Shown here piece by piece: positions 41,784-51,456 of a DNA stretch of 64,000 bases; within the stretch, counting starts at the first letter, position 1, and every line of letters starts with the position of its first letter. The position numbers and the translations under genes were made by a program. A model generated the notes under the pieces. That model worked only from the letters and a program-made list of their open reading frames with translations, was not told where the DNA came from and did no database searches. Origin of the DNA: Saprospiraceae bacterium (GTDB lineage Bacteria; Bacteroidota; Bacteroidia; Chitinophagales; Saprospiraceae). The DNA is taken from assembly GCA_016787415.1 (NCBI GenBank), contig JAEUUT010000149.1:1-64000 (forward strand), in the 5' to 3' direction.

Positions 41784-44700
41784 ATGAAAAAACCAACCCT
41801 GTTCGTCCTTCTTTTTTTGCTGTCTTCTTGTTCGCTTTTTGCCCAAAACACCAACACTTTTGGCAGGTACAGCGAATACTATCAACTCAGCCCGCGCGAA
41901 GCGCATTCCATTCTGGTAGATCAGGCACCGTTTGATTCCTCCTGGTTGCACAGCCCCGTAGGCTTGAACGATACCCTTCCGAGTCAGCGATTGCCATTTG
42001 GGTACTATCTGTCCGTATCGGCACAAGAGGAGGGCATCAGCATCGATGTAATAACACGTTCACCGATTCAAATGACCGTGTTTCCTTCCCGTCGGCGCTC
42101 GCTGGAATTTATCCTGACAGACACCCTCGGGCGGCGTATTACCGATGCACAGGCCAGTGTACAGGGCAAAAAAGTCAGGTTCGACCCCAAAATGCAGGTA
42201 TACCGCATTCCACGCCCCAGGCAGGGCCGCATTCTGCAAATAAAAACTGCCGGCTATACCTGGTACTACGAAATAGACGTGGATGATCCGGACGACCTCC
42301 GCACGTACCGCTGGGAACGTTTTACGGCCCACCCCGTCGGCAGGGTGTTGGGTTTGTCCTGGTTGTATATCAAGGGCATTCCCCGTATTTCCCGGCAATT
42401 CATTCAAAAAATTCGGTACCACGAATTCCAAGGTTACCGCCGCCAGGAAAAATGGGACCAAAAAGAAGCCTGGAATGGCTATGTGGCTTTTTCCCAGCCC
42501 AAATACCGCCCCGGCGACAGCCTGCATGTGAAAGCATGGATCACCGACTTCAAAGGAAATCCGTGGAACAAACCGGTGAGATTAAAGGCCTATTCTTCTT
42601 ACACAGGTAAACCAAGTACCAATCGCATCCTGCAACCCTCCGCTCCCGGCGTATTTGTCTGGCAAACCTTGTTGAATGACTCGCTGGAAATTGACAGGGC
42701 ATACAACTTCCAGTTTTCCAATCCCAATCCCCGAAAGCGCGGCTGGTTTCACAAATATAGAACGACGCCCGGCAACGTGAGTGGCTCGATGTATTACGAA
42801 GACTATGTGTTGGATGAAGTTAAATACAGTTTTACGCAGGATAAATCGGAATATGTGCAAGGCGACAGCGTGGTATTTCATATCAGCGCCAGTGATGCTA
42901 CGGGGCAGGCGCTGAATGATGGAAGTTACAAACTGGTCGTAAAATCCGTTATCACGTATGATTTTTATGCCGAAACGGTAGCCATTCCCGACACCATTTG
43001 GCAGTCGTCGGGCGCTTTGCCCGCTTCCGGAAAACTGGATTTGAGGCTGCCCGACCGTTTTTTACCCAATGCTAAATGCGGCATGTCGGCTATGCTGTAC
43101 GCCACCAACAGCGCCGGAGAATTGCAGCAACTCAACCTGTCTTTTCAGGTCGACCAACGCAAAGTCAATACGCCGATAAAAGCGTGGATCGACCGTGGCT
43201 GGCTGTATGCCGACTGGAAAGGGCAGCCTGTTGCCGACAAACTGGTGCAATTGCTGGAGTATACCAATGAACTTCCTCCTCGCACCTTACATGTCAGCCT
43301 GCCATACCGCGCGCCTGTAAGGCCGGATGTGAGTACTTATCAATTCAAAGTGGGTGACTCGTATGTCAATATCTCCCCCGACGATAGTCAATTCGGCGGC
43401 CACCGGGTAAGTGTAATGGCATTCAGAGCAGGCGATACCGCCGTATTTACCCTTGTCAATCCGCACCGGATTCCAGTTCTATATCGGATCCAGCGTGGAA
43501 AAGAAGCGTGGGACAGAGGTATGGTGGCCGATTCTGTCTGGGAGATACGTTATCCGCAGGCTGATAAATACGACTGGAGTGCGTACTACACTTTTTTGTG
43601 GGCCGGGCAGGAAAGACAAGCGGAAAGCATCATTCCCTTATATAAAAACCGCCTGGATGTAAGCATCGACCAGCCGGAAACCATCGCGCCCGGCGAGCAG
43701 GTGCAGGTAAAAATACAGGTGAAAGACTACCGCGACAGGCCAGTGGCAGGCGCCGATCTGACGGCAGGGGCGTTCAACGCATTGTTTAAAGGAAACAAGC
43801 CGTACAATAAGCCTTCCATTGAATTCTCCTACCGACAAACGCCGCCTGAAAACCCGTTTCACATAAGTTCCCTGCAAAGCAGCGGTTTTAGCATATCCAT
43901 TTCGGAAAACTGGTACAAAAGACTCCACTTAGACACGATTCCGTATTATCAGATGCGACATACAGGTACGACGGGTGATGCGCCTGCTACGTTCCTGCTT
44001 ACGACTGATATTTACCCCAAAGCCTTTCGGAATACCTCGTTTCCCGGCGCTGATACGCTGTTGCCCGGCCTCCCGGCGTCGACGGATTCCATGTATTTTC
44101 AGAAACCGCAAGTGGCGCCTTTTATTGTCGATCATTTTAAAACGCAGCCCATTTACCTGATCTGGCTGAACCACCAACTGGTGTACTACCACGGCACAAC
44201 CGACGCGCCGCCGTACAGTTTCGTTGCCGAACCAGGCTATAATTTTCTGCAAATCAGAACGCGTACGGGCGAATATTTCATTGACAGTATTTACCTGGAA
44301 AAAGGGAAAAAATACACCATCGCCTTGAGCCAATCAGGCTGGAAAGCCAAATGGGAGCCGGTGTCCCAATCAAACAACACCTGGACGCATGCCCATGTAC
44401 GCCTGGATGCACGCGCCGACAGCCTCGAAGCGTTCGAACGAAAAGTGCTGCAACAATCCATGCTGCTGCTGCGCAACCAATACGGCAGCGCAAACCTGCT
44501 CTTCTGGCAAGATGCGGGCAGTATTCATGCCCTGAAACCTGTTTCCAATCAGGTGCAGATCGTCGGGCCGTTTAGTCCCGGCTACCTCATCAATGGAATG
44601 CTGCCGGGCGGTGTGCTTTGCCAGTTCCCTTTCGAACCCGGATACGAATATGAAGTGCTGGAACGCAGAGAACGCCTTTACGATACCAAATGGATGAAAC

Positions 44701-47537
44701 GCGGTATGGGGCGCTTGCCCCGAAAATTGCCTGTGCAGCCGATGTTCGACTGGGCGCTGGGCCGACACCATGTTACATTCCCGTCACCTGTTTACCATTT
44801 TTCACCGCCCGGCCCCGACGCGCAGGGGAAGGCTTCTCTTCGCGTACAGTATTACAAAAAAGACAGCGTGCTGCTGGGATATGCTGTGCGCAACGATTCG
44901 CTGTCCCGCCTGTATCGCCCCGAAAATTATGTTTCGAACGACCTGCTGCCAGGTCGCTACCGTGTTACGTTGTACACCACGCATGGCGCGCTGTGCGAAC
45001 AGGAAGTGGAATTGAAACGGGATACTTTGCTGTGCCTCGATTTTTCTAAATCAGCATTTCGCCCCTGCGCCGCAGAGGAGCGCTTCGAGCGGGTGTTCAA
45101 ATACCTGCTGGTGAAAAACGCGCCGGTTTCCACCTCTCAGCCTTTGCGCAATAATTACCAGCGATTTTTGGGTTATGGCGCTGTTTTGCAAGGCCGGATA
45201 ACGGATAGTTCGGGCGAGGGGCTTATTGGCGCTTCCGTTCATATCCTTCAAAACGGCGCTTCTATAGGAGGCACGATCACAGACGTGGAAGGGAATTACC
45301 GCATTCAATTGAACCCGGGATTGTACACGGTGTCTGTTTCTTACACAGGTTACAATTCGCGTACCTTATCGGATATACTTGTACCCGGAGGGTCGCCCAG
45401 AAGCCTGGATATGACCCTGGAAGAAGGCACTATGCTGGAAGAGGTGATGGTGACAGGATATTCGTACCGATACTCGCCGACTACGATGCTTGCCGGAAAA
45501 GTACGGGGCATGTCCAGCGTCGACGGCGGAGAAATCAATATAAAAGGAACCAGGCAGCAGGGCCTCAACTACTACATCGACGGCATTCGGGTGGCAGCGC
45601 CGCCGCCGCCGCCGCAGGGCATTGAAGAATTTGCCGGGCCTGTGCAGGTGCGCAGCGCTTTCCGCGACCACGCCTACTGGCAGCCGCGTCTGCAAACAGA
45701 TGCACAGGGAATGGCCGTTTTTCAGGCGCGTTTCCCGGATGACCTCACCACCTGGGAGGCCTTTGCCGTGGCTGCCGACACCCGAAAACGCGCCGGATCG
45801 GGATCGGCCATGACCAGAGCCTTCAAATCCATTACTGCACAATTGACTACGCCCAGGTTTGCCATTGCAGGCGACCAGTTTGAAGCGTCGGGCCGCATCG
45901 TGCAACGCGGAAAAGACTCGGTGTCGGTATCTACCCGTTTTTCGCTGAACAAACAGGTGACCGGCGCGCACCAATGGCGTGTGCTGGAAGGCATGGCGGA
46001 GTATTTTCCGGTAAATATCCCGACCAACACGGATTCAGTCACCTTTACTTACGAAATGATGAGTGGGCAGAATACAGACGGCGAACAACGCAGTATCCCC
46101 GTTTTGCCGGTAGGTACCATCACAACAGAAGGACAGTTCTGGGTGCTGGAAAAAGATACCAGCCTGCTGCTCACTTATCCGGCGGGGGCAGGCGCCGTGA
46201 CCCTGCATGCCGAAGACAACCCCATCGAACTGATGCTACAGGATATGGAATATTTATACACGTATCCTTATGGCTGCAACGAACAAACGGCGAGCCGCCT
46301 GATCGGACTCCTGCATTTGAAAAAACTGCAAGCCATTCGAAAACAGCCATTTAAAAGGGAAAAAGACATCCAGTCCGGGCTCAAACGCCTGGCCAATGCC
46401 CAATTGCCGGACGGTACCTGGGGCTGGTGGGCGCAGGGCAGCACCAACGACTGGATGACCATTTATGTGCTGAAAGTATTGTGTGCAGCGAACCAGGCGG
46501 GCTATAACGTGGAAGGGCTGGATCGAGCGATCACGACTCTTCGTTTGCGGTTGCCTTCCATGAACCCGTACGATCAATGCGCTACGCTGGCCTTGCTTCG
46601 GCAGTGTGAGGTCAATATCGACTGCCAGCCTTACCTGATCTATTTCAATAACTTGAAGCAAGTAACCCTGGTCGATCGCCTGAATGCGATGAGAATCAAT
46701 CAATTGTGTGGAAATAGTTTGCAAAAAGACTCGCTTGCTGCATACATGCACCGCACTACCATGGGTGGCCTCTATTTCGGCAAGGGCGAAACCGGCTGGT
46801 ACAACCGTCGTGCAGTTCAGACGATTCAGGCCTACGACATTGCACTGGCGGCGGGCTGGAACGATATTGCCCGGGGCATAGAGCGCTACTGGCTGCAAAG
46901 CCGACCCGTACGCCGCAACACCATCGAAACTGCCCAGATACTGGAGCGCCTCCTGCCGGCACTGCTGGCGGGGCAGGATACCCTGCGGCCCTCGCGTTTG
47001 CAGGTCAATGAAAAGACCTTGAAACTGTTTCCTGCCACCGAACGGATTGACCTCGCACAGGGCGCTACGGTGTCGGTGACGAAAACAGGTAGCGGCCCGG
47101 TGTTTTTTACGGCCTACCGCCAGTTTCAGGAAACGGCGCCGGCGGCACGCAGCGATCTGTTTGAGGTGTCGAGCCGACTGCTGCTTGCCAACAAAACACC
47201 TGCCACGCAATTGCAGTACGGCGAATCGGCCCTGCTGGAAGTGCATGTAGAAGTAAAGGAAGCGGCGGATTATGTGATGATCGAAGTGCCCATTCCGGCC
47301 GGTTGCGGATACGGACCCAAGGTGCAACCCGGCTGGCCGGAAGTACACCGGGAATATTTTAAGGACAAAACCGCCATTTTCTGTGAACGGCTTCCAGTCG
47401 GGAAATATGTTTTTCAAATTCCCCTGGAGTCGCGGTTTGCTGGGCGTTTTACGCTCAATCCGGTGCGGGTGGAGCAGATGTATTTTCCGGTATTTTATGG
47501 CAGAAATGAGGTGAAGAAGGTGGAGGTTGTGCGTTAG
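41784..47537 (+). CDS. Giant alpha-2-macroglobulin family protein with carboxypeptidase-regulatory and TonB-plug-like insert
   Basis: The 1917-residue protein has a signal peptide (MKKPTLFVLLFLLSSCSLFA), possibly lipidated at SSC. The N-terminal MG-type beta-sandwich domains contain YRPGDSLHVKAWITDFKGNP. Near residue 1133 is a carboxypeptidase-regulatory domain (LQGRITDSSGEGLIGASVHI), followed by a segment like a SusC/TonB-dependent receptor plug (EEVMVTGYSY, GEINIKGTRQQGLNYYIDGIRV, about 1215-1275). The A2M core follows (WQPRLQTDAQGMAVFQARFPDDLTTWEAFAVAADT). The thioester-like motif YGCNEQTASRLI has Cys1498, keeping C-x-E-Q. A toroid TED domain (LPDGTWGWWAQG) and a receptor-like C-terminus end the protein. 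Bacterial A2Ms trap proteases in the periplasm; here the plug insert is unusual. Confidence 0.88.
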   Translation: MKKPTLFVLLFLLSSCSLFAQNTNTFGRYSEYYQLSPREAHSILVDQAPFDSSWLHSPVGLNDTLPSQRLPFGYYLSVSAQEEGISIDVITRSPIQMTVFPSRRRSLEFILTDTLGRRITDAQASVQGKKVRFDPKMQVYRIPRPRQGRILQIKTAGYTWYYEIDVDDPDDLRTYRWERFTAHPVGRVLGLSWLYIKGIPRISRQFIQKIRYHEFQGYRRQEKWDQKEAWNGYVAFSQPKYRPGDSLHVKAWITDFKGNPWNKPVRLKAYSSYTGKPSTNRILQPSAPGVFVWQTLLNDSLEIDRAYNFQFSNPNPRKRGWFHKYRTTPGNVSGSMYYEDYVLDEVKYSFTQDKSEYVQGDSVVFHISASDATGQALNDGSYKLVVKSVITYDFYAETVAIPDTIWQSSGALPASGKLDLRLPDRFLPNAKCGMSAMLYATNSAGELQQLNLSFQVDQRKVNTPIKAWIDRGWLYADWKGQPVADKLVQLLEYTNELPPRTLHVSLPYRAPVRPDVSTYQFKVGDSYVNISPDDSQFGGHRVSVMAFRAGDTAVFTLVNPHRIPVLYRIQRGKEAWDRGMVADSVWEIRYPQADKYDWSAYYTFLWAGQERQAESIIPLYKNRLDVSIDQPETIAPGEQVQVKIQVKDYRDRPVAGADLTAGAFNALFKGNKPYNKPSIEFSYRQTPPENPFHISSLQSSGFSISISENWYKRLHLDTIPYYQMRHTGTTGDAPATFLLTTDIYPKAFRNTSFPGADTLLPGLPASTDSMYFQKPQVAPFIVDHFKTQPIYLIWLNHQLVYYHGTTDAPPYSFVAEPGYNFLQIRTRTGEYFIDSIYLEKGKKYTIALSQSGWKAKWEPVSQSNNTWTHAHVRLDARADSLEAFERKVLQQSMLLLRNQYGSANLLFWQDAGSIHALKPVSNQVQIVGPFSPGYLINGMLPGGVLCQFPFEPGYEYEVLERRERLYDTKWMKRGMGRLPRKLPVQPMFDWALGRHHVTFPSPVYHFSPPGPDAQGKASLRVQYYKKDSVLLGYAVRNDSLSRLYRPENYVSNDLLPGRYRVTLYTTHGALCEQEVELKRDTLLCLDFSKSAFRPCAAEERFERVFKYLLVKNAPVSTSQPLRNNYQRFLGYGAVLQGRITDSSGEGLIGASVHILQNGASIGGTITDVEGNYRIQLNPGLYTVSVSYTGYNSRTLSDILVPGGSPRSLDMTLEEGTMLEEVMVTGYSYRYSPTTMLAGKVRGMSSVDGGEINIKGTRQQGLNYYIDGIRVAAPPPPPQGIEEFAGPVQVRSAFRDHAYWQPRLQTDAQGMAVFQARFPDDLTTWEAFAVAADTRKRAGSGSAMTRAFKSITAQLTTPRFAIAGDQFEASGRIVQRGKDSVSVSTRFSLNKQVTGAHQWRVLEGMAEYFPVNIPTNTDSVTFTYEMMSGQNTDGEQRSIPVLPVGTITTEGQFWVLEKDTSLLLTYPAGAGAVTLHAEDNPIELMLQDMEYLYTYPYGCNEQTASRLIGLLHLKKLQAIRKQPFKREKDIQSGLKRLANAQLPDGTWGWWAQGSTNDWMTIYVLKVLCAANQAGYNVEGLDRAITTLRLRLPSMNPYDQCATLALLRQCEVNIDCQPYLIYFNNLKQVTLVDRLNAMRINQLCGNSLQKDSLAAYMHRTTMGGLYFGKGETGWYNRRAVQTIQAYDIALAAGWNDIARGIERYWLQSRPVRRNTIETAQILERLLPALLAGQDTLRPSRLQVNEKTLKLFPATERIDLAQGATVSVTKTGSGPVFFTAYRQFQETAPAARSDLFEVSSRLLLANKTPATQLQYGESALLEVHVEVKEAADYVMIEVPIPAGCGYGPKVQPGWPEVHREYFKDKTAIFCERLPVGKYVFQIPLESRFAGRFTLNPVRVEQMYFPVFYGRNEVKKVEVVR

Positions 47538-47686
47538 AAATAGTAATAGTTAGTCTCAATACCTCGTAAAGGCATCTTTTAAACTCCAGCAAACAACTGA
47601 CAGACCTCCATGAATGCCACTGAAATATACAATGAAACGAAGCGTTTTTACTTCTGATTTCTCGTCATAAAACCATCTTTCGTTGC

Positions 47687-48805
47687 ATGAAAAACCAATA
47701 CTTTTTGATGGCGCTTTTTTCCATCCTTTCATCTGTATCTGTTTATTCACAAGGTTACAATATCACGAAAGGATATATCGTGCTCAATCAAGGTGACACC
47801 TTGCATGGTTTTCTGAAAGACCGTGGCAGTCTGGCTGGGGTCGTTTCTCTTCAAGTGGCAGGAATCACTACTTTTACAGATTACACCTATGAACAGGTGC
47901 GGGTTGTTCGTTACGCCGATGGATATTACTTCAAGTCGGTACCATCAGAAAAACGCTTTCTGCTTTGTTTGGTAGAAGGTACTTTGGATTTGTTCAAATA
48001 CCAGGATTACTATTATTTACAGAAGAAAGGAGAGCCGCCAGTAAAACTGGAGAAGGCATATCCGGTCGTAGGTAGCGGAACCAGGGAGGATACGCGATAC
48101 AAAGGACTTTTAAAGGCCGTTTTGGCAGATTGTGCGGACGTACAGTTAAAGGCTGACCAAACAGCGTTTGTAGACCGCCAGTTGATCGACCTCATTGAGC
48201 AGTACAATCGCTGCAAGGATGCATCCTGGACGTCAGGCAATTCAAGAGAAAGCACCCGGATTCGGTTCAAAAAAGGTATACGCACGGGCGTAGCCTTTGT
48301 CCAGATGGAATATACTGATTCCAATAGAAAAATAGGCTTTACGACAAAGACGTCGTTTTCAGCCGGTTTTTTTGCGAATTTTTCCTATCGGGATAAGTTG
48401 TCGCTGCAACCCGAACTGCTTTACATCCGTAAATCAGGCGAATACCCGCAAGGCAACGGAATGGAGCCGGAATACGTCATTAAGCAATCCTGGCTTCAGT
48501 TGCCGGTTTCCTTGTATTACACGTTTCCTACCCAAAAAATCAGACCATTTTTGATGATCGGCGGTCAGGTAGGCACTAGTTTACAAAGCGAAGTAAAAAG
48601 GCGTTTTGCTACGGCTATTTTGGACCTGGGGCCCAGCAAATTTGAAACGGGCGTTCGGGCAGGGGCGGGACTGGAATTAAAAAGAACTTCAAAACACTCA
48701 TTCTACATAGAGTATATGTATGAAAATGCAGTAGGAATGACCGATTATATAGGCCGCATTATTCGAAGTAAAGTCCATCACATTTCCTTACGGGCTAGTT
48801 TTTGA
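47687..48805 (+). CDS. Outer-membrane beta-barrel protein, tandem paralogue A
   Basis: The 372-residue protein has a signal peptide (FLMALFSILSSVSVYSQ). The N-terminal domain GYNITKGYIVLNQGDTLHGFLKDRGSLAGVV then YEQVRVVRYADGYYFKSVPSEKRFLLCLVEGTLDLFKYQDYYYLQ is shared with the next gene. The C-terminal half looks like a PorT/outer-membrane barrel: GVAFVQMEYTD, FSAGFFANFSYRDKLSLQPELLYIRKSGEY, LQLPVSLYYTFP, and a last strand VHHISLRASF ending in Phe. The role is unknown; the barrel suggests an outer-membrane location. It and its neighbour clearly arose by duplication, and it is somewhat lower in G+C than the neighbour. Confidence 0.8.
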   Translation: MKNQYFLMALFSILSSVSVYSQGYNITKGYIVLNQGDTLHGFLKDRGSLAGVVSLQVAGITTFTDYTYEQVRVVRYADGYYFKSVPSEKRFLLCLVEGTLDLFKYQDYYYLQKKGEPPVKLEKAYPVVGSGTREDTRYKGLLKAVLADCADVQLKADQTAFVDRQLIDLIEQYNRCKDASWTSGNSRESTRIRFKKGIRTGVAFVQMEYTDSNRKIGFTTKTSFSAGFFANFSYRDKLSLQPELLYIRKSGEYPQGNGMEPEYVIKQSWLQLPVSLYYTFPTQKIRPFLMIGGQVGTSLQSEVKRRFATAILDLGPSKFETGVRAGAGLELKRTSKHSFYIEYMYENAVGMTDYIGRIIRSKVHHISLRASF

Positions 48806-48895
48806 TATTTCATCATACTCAGGATGAAAAGTGTGAAAAGATTGAGGTGACTTACTAACTAAAACAAACGTTAAATCATTAATATACAAATAATT

Positions 48896-50038
48896 ATGTT
48901 TAAAATTTTTTTGCTTCCAGTTTTTTTGCTCCTTTCCATTTCAACGGTTTTTTCTCAGGGTTACAACGTCGTCAAAGGCTACCTGGTGCTCAGCAATGGC
49001 GATACCCTGCGCGGTTCGCTGAAAGACCGCGGCAGTCTGGGCAACACCGTTTCCATTCAGCCAAATGGCGCACCAGGTTTTACCGATTATACGATCCAAC
49101 AGGTGCGCTCCATTTTTTATGAAAATGGAAATTATTTCAAGCCGGTACCCAGTGAAGATCGTTTCCTGCGCTGCCTTGTGGAAGGCCCGATGGATTTGTA
49201 CAAATACCAGGATTATTACCTCGTACAACGAAAAGGAGAAGCGCCGGTAAAACTGGGAAAAATGAACCCCAAAGACGAAGGCAAAGAAGATAAGCGCTTC
49301 CAGGGCTTGCTGAAATACCTGACTTCTGACTGCCCGAAAGTGCAGAAACAGAGCGAAAATGTGAATTTTAGCGACTACGCGCTCATCGATCTGGTAGAAA
49401 AGTACAATGCCTGCAAAGACCCTTCTTTCAAGTCAGGTAGTCATCGCAAGTCGACCCGAATGCTCATACACAAAGGCATTCGCGGGGGCGTTGCTTTCCA
49501 CCATTCCCGCCTCAACGACCAGGACAATGGCCTGGCCAGCGGGGGCCGCACTGTCGACCTCGGCTCCCTGACCACTTTTTCGGCAGGTATCTGGATCAAC
49601 CTGGCTTTTCGCAACAAACTTTCTTTTCAACCTGAACTCTTGTTTATTCGAAAAAGCGGTTCCTATGCCGGGAAAATATCCGGAATTTACGACATTGCCT
49701 ACGATGTAGACCAAACATGGCTGCAACTGCCACTGTGCATCTATTACACCTTCCCACTTGAAAAAGTACGCCCCTTTATTTCTGCTGGACTTCCCCTCGG
49801 GTGGACCTTGAAAAGCGAGGGTAGCAAAAATTTTATCGGAAATAAGGAACCCATCCTGCTCAAAAACTGGGAATACGGCTTGCGTGGCAGTGCCGGACTG
49901 GAATTCAAAATGACGCCCAAACGGTCTTTTTACCTGGAATATATGTACGAAAGCACGTATTTGGGCTTTAAAGCGGAAGGGCCGTCCGGCCATGTCAAGA
50001 ATTTTACCCACCATGTGTCGGCGAGGGTATCTTTTTAG
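48896..50038 (+). CDS. Outer-membrane beta-barrel protein, tandem paralogue B
   Basis: The 380-residue protein matches paralogue A throughout: GYNVVKGYLVLSNGDTLRGSLKDRGSLGNTV, IFYENGNYFKPVPSEDRFLRCLVEGPMDLYKYQDYYLVQRKGEAPVKLGK, FSAGIWINLAFRNKLSFQPELLFIRKSGSY, LQLPLCIYYTFPLEKVRPFISAGLPLG and the terminal VSARVSF with Phe at the end. There is a signal peptide (MFKIFLLPVFLLLSISTVFSQ). Paralogue A lies 90 bases upstream. Function is not known. The stop TAG is followed by AGGTGAGAGGTTGAATC, which leads into the palindrome shared with the convergent dioxygenase gene. Confidence 0.8.
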   Translation: MFKIFLLPVFLLLSISTVFSQGYNVVKGYLVLSNGDTLRGSLKDRGSLGNTVSIQPNGAPGFTDYTIQQVRSIFYENGNYFKPVPSEDRFLRCLVEGPMDLYKYQDYYLVQRKGEAPVKLGKMNPKDEGKEDKRFQGLLKYLTSDCPKVQKQSENVNFSDYALIDLVEKYNACKDPSFKSGSHRKSTRMLIHKGIRGGVAFHHSRLNDQDNGLASGGRTVDLGSLTTFSAGIWINLAFRNKLSFQPELLFIRKSGSYAGKISGIYDIAYDVDQTWLQLPLCIYYTFPLEKVRPFISAGLPLGWTLKSEGSKNFIGNKEPILLKNWEYGLRGSAGLEFKMTPKRSFYLEYMYESTYLGFKAEGPSGHVKNFTHHVSARVSF

Positions 50039-50044
50039 AGGTGA

Positions 50045-50188
50045 GAGGTTGAATCAGGATTTTTGAGATTTAAAGGATTAGAAGGATGACCGACTTAGTG
50101 TTGACAATTAATAAAATTCAGAAAATTGTCAACACTAAGTCGGTCATCCTTCTAATCCTTTAAATCCCAAAAATCCTGATTCAACCTC
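50045..50188. repeat. AGGATT-arm palindrome without the long core (copy 3)
   Basis: Arms 50045-50109 and 50124-50188 are reverse complements with one mismatch near 50069. The outer part is GAGGTTGAATCAGGATTTTT, then AGGATTAGAAGGAT, as in copies 1, 2, 4 and 5; the inner part (GACCGACTTAGTGTTGACAATT) is unique. The right arm ends at the stop codon of the minus-strand dioxygenase gene, and both flanking genes end TAG-AGGT, so the palindrome covers the junction symmetrically. Confidence 0.92.
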
Positions 50189-51204
50189 TATTTTCCCGTC
50201 ATCATCTTCGACTGCCTGAACACCCCGTTCTCATTTTTTACCTCCAGTTGGTAGGCATAGGAGGCCTGTGCAAGCCCGAGACTTGCCAGGTGAATCGGCA
50301 CTTTGTATTGCCCCGAGGCCAGGCGGCCTTGTGGGAGGCTGGCCACTTTTTTGCCTTGCAAGTCCCAGATACCGATTTCCACGTCGGAGGCATTGTGCAA
50401 GGTGAATGGAATGGTGGTGTCGCCTTCGTATGGGTTGGGAAAATTCTGGCCCATAGAAAATTGTCCGCCCGTTTCCGGTTCCAGGCTACCCAGTCCGCTG
50501 GTGCCCGAGCCATTAACGCTCACTTCCAGGTAGGCATCGTAGCCGCCAGATGCATTGGCGGTGAGGGTGGCCAATTGAAAGGAATAGCCGTCTGAAAATA
50601 TATTGTCCTGATTGAACCCGAGCGGGTCGGCGCCTTTGGTGTACAGGGAGGAGTTAGCGGCGTACAGGGCATTTTTTTCAGCTATGGGAAACGTCAATTG
50701 CGAAATAGCGGCATACACTGAACTTACATACACCTGAAAATGGATATGGCAAATACGCCCGGTGTACCAACCCGGGAAAATGGTCACGAAATTCACTTCA
50801 CCGTTGGCATCGGCAATCTGGTAGCCGCGCAAATAGGTAAGCCCGGCCTGGCCCTGGTTGTTTTGCTGACTGTAGCCCGAGTAGAGACCGTCTTTGTCGC
50901 AATGCCAGATGTTGACGCGTACATTGGGCATGGGCTCGCAGTTACTGAGGCCGAAAATTTTCAATTTCAGGTTTAGAGGCACACCAGTTTTGTTTTCCCG
51001 GATGTCCTGTCGGAAAAACACCGTGTTAGCGGTCAGGTCGAGGGGAAACGGGCCGGCTGTTTCGCTCGGGATGAGCGCGCAGTTGGGAGGTAGCGCGCCG
51101 CGTTGTTTCTGGTGGATGTTGCGAACGGTTTGTGCCGTTTCAGCGGGCAACATGGTCGACATGCCTGCCAGGCCCAGGCCTTTGAGAAAGTCTTTTCTGT
51201 TCAT
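50188..51204 (-). CDS. Secreted intradiol ring-cleavage dioxygenase-like protein with T9SS sorting domain
   Basis: The 338-residue protein starts MNRKDFLKGLGLAGMSTMLPAETAQ, a signal-like N-terminus without a twin Arg pair. The intradiol dioxygenase fold is clear: ALIPSETAGPFPLD, VPLNLKLKIFG, PMPNVRVNIWHCDKDGLYSGYSQQ, TYLRGYQIADANGEVNFVTIFPGWYTGRICHIHFQVY. The Fe(III) ligands of the family, Tyr in DGLYSGY, Tyr in GWYTGR and the two His in CHIHF, are all present, so activity is plausible. The C-terminal 75 residues are a T9SS domain (SMGQNFPNPYEGDTTIPFTL, VEIGIWDLQGKKVASL, YAYQLEV). An exported ring-cleaving enzyme suggests attack on lignin- or humic-type catechols outside the cell; this is inference. 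Confidence 0.88.
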   Translation of the reverse strand: MNRKDFLKGLGLAGMSTMLPAETAQTVRNIHQKQRGALPPNCALIPSETAGPFPLDLTANTVFFRQDIRENKTGVPLNLKLKIFGLSNCEPMPNVRVNIWHCDKDGLYSGYSQQNNQGQAGLTYLRGYQIADANGEVNFVTIFPGWYTGRICHIHFQVYVSSVYAAISQLTFPIAEKNALYAANSSLYTKGADPLGFNQDNIFSDGYSFQLATLTANASGGYDAYLEVSVNGSGTSGLGSLEPETGGQFSMGQNFPNPYEGDTTIPFTLHNASDVEIGIWDLQGKKVASLPQGRLASGQYKVPIHLASLGLAQASYAYQLEVKNENGVFRQSKMMTGK

Positions 51205-51456
51205 AACTATGCAAGGATTGGAGTGAAATAAATGAATACGGGCAATGTGGCTGGCTGGTTGCGCAGGCCTGAAAGATATAAGGGAAATAAAAATAAAAAA
51301 ATGCTAACTTTTTGTAAATCAATAAGTTGTGCCTGGGTTTTTGTTTTTTAATAAAAAAAACAATCGCCTGCAAAAACCGAATGCGCGTTGCTGCCCGTAA
51401 GTGTGGGTGTTCCGGAAAACAAATTCTTTACACCACATTTAAATCAACACAAAATC

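Noticed and set aside
45595..45620. Run of CCG codons (five prolines) as a possible slippage site
   Set aside because: It codes for a short Pro linker in the alpha-2-macroglobulin and the frame continues normally on both sides.
46254..47417. A 387-codon minus-strand frame
   Set aside because: It is antisense to the alpha-2-macroglobulin gene and shows no family likeness.
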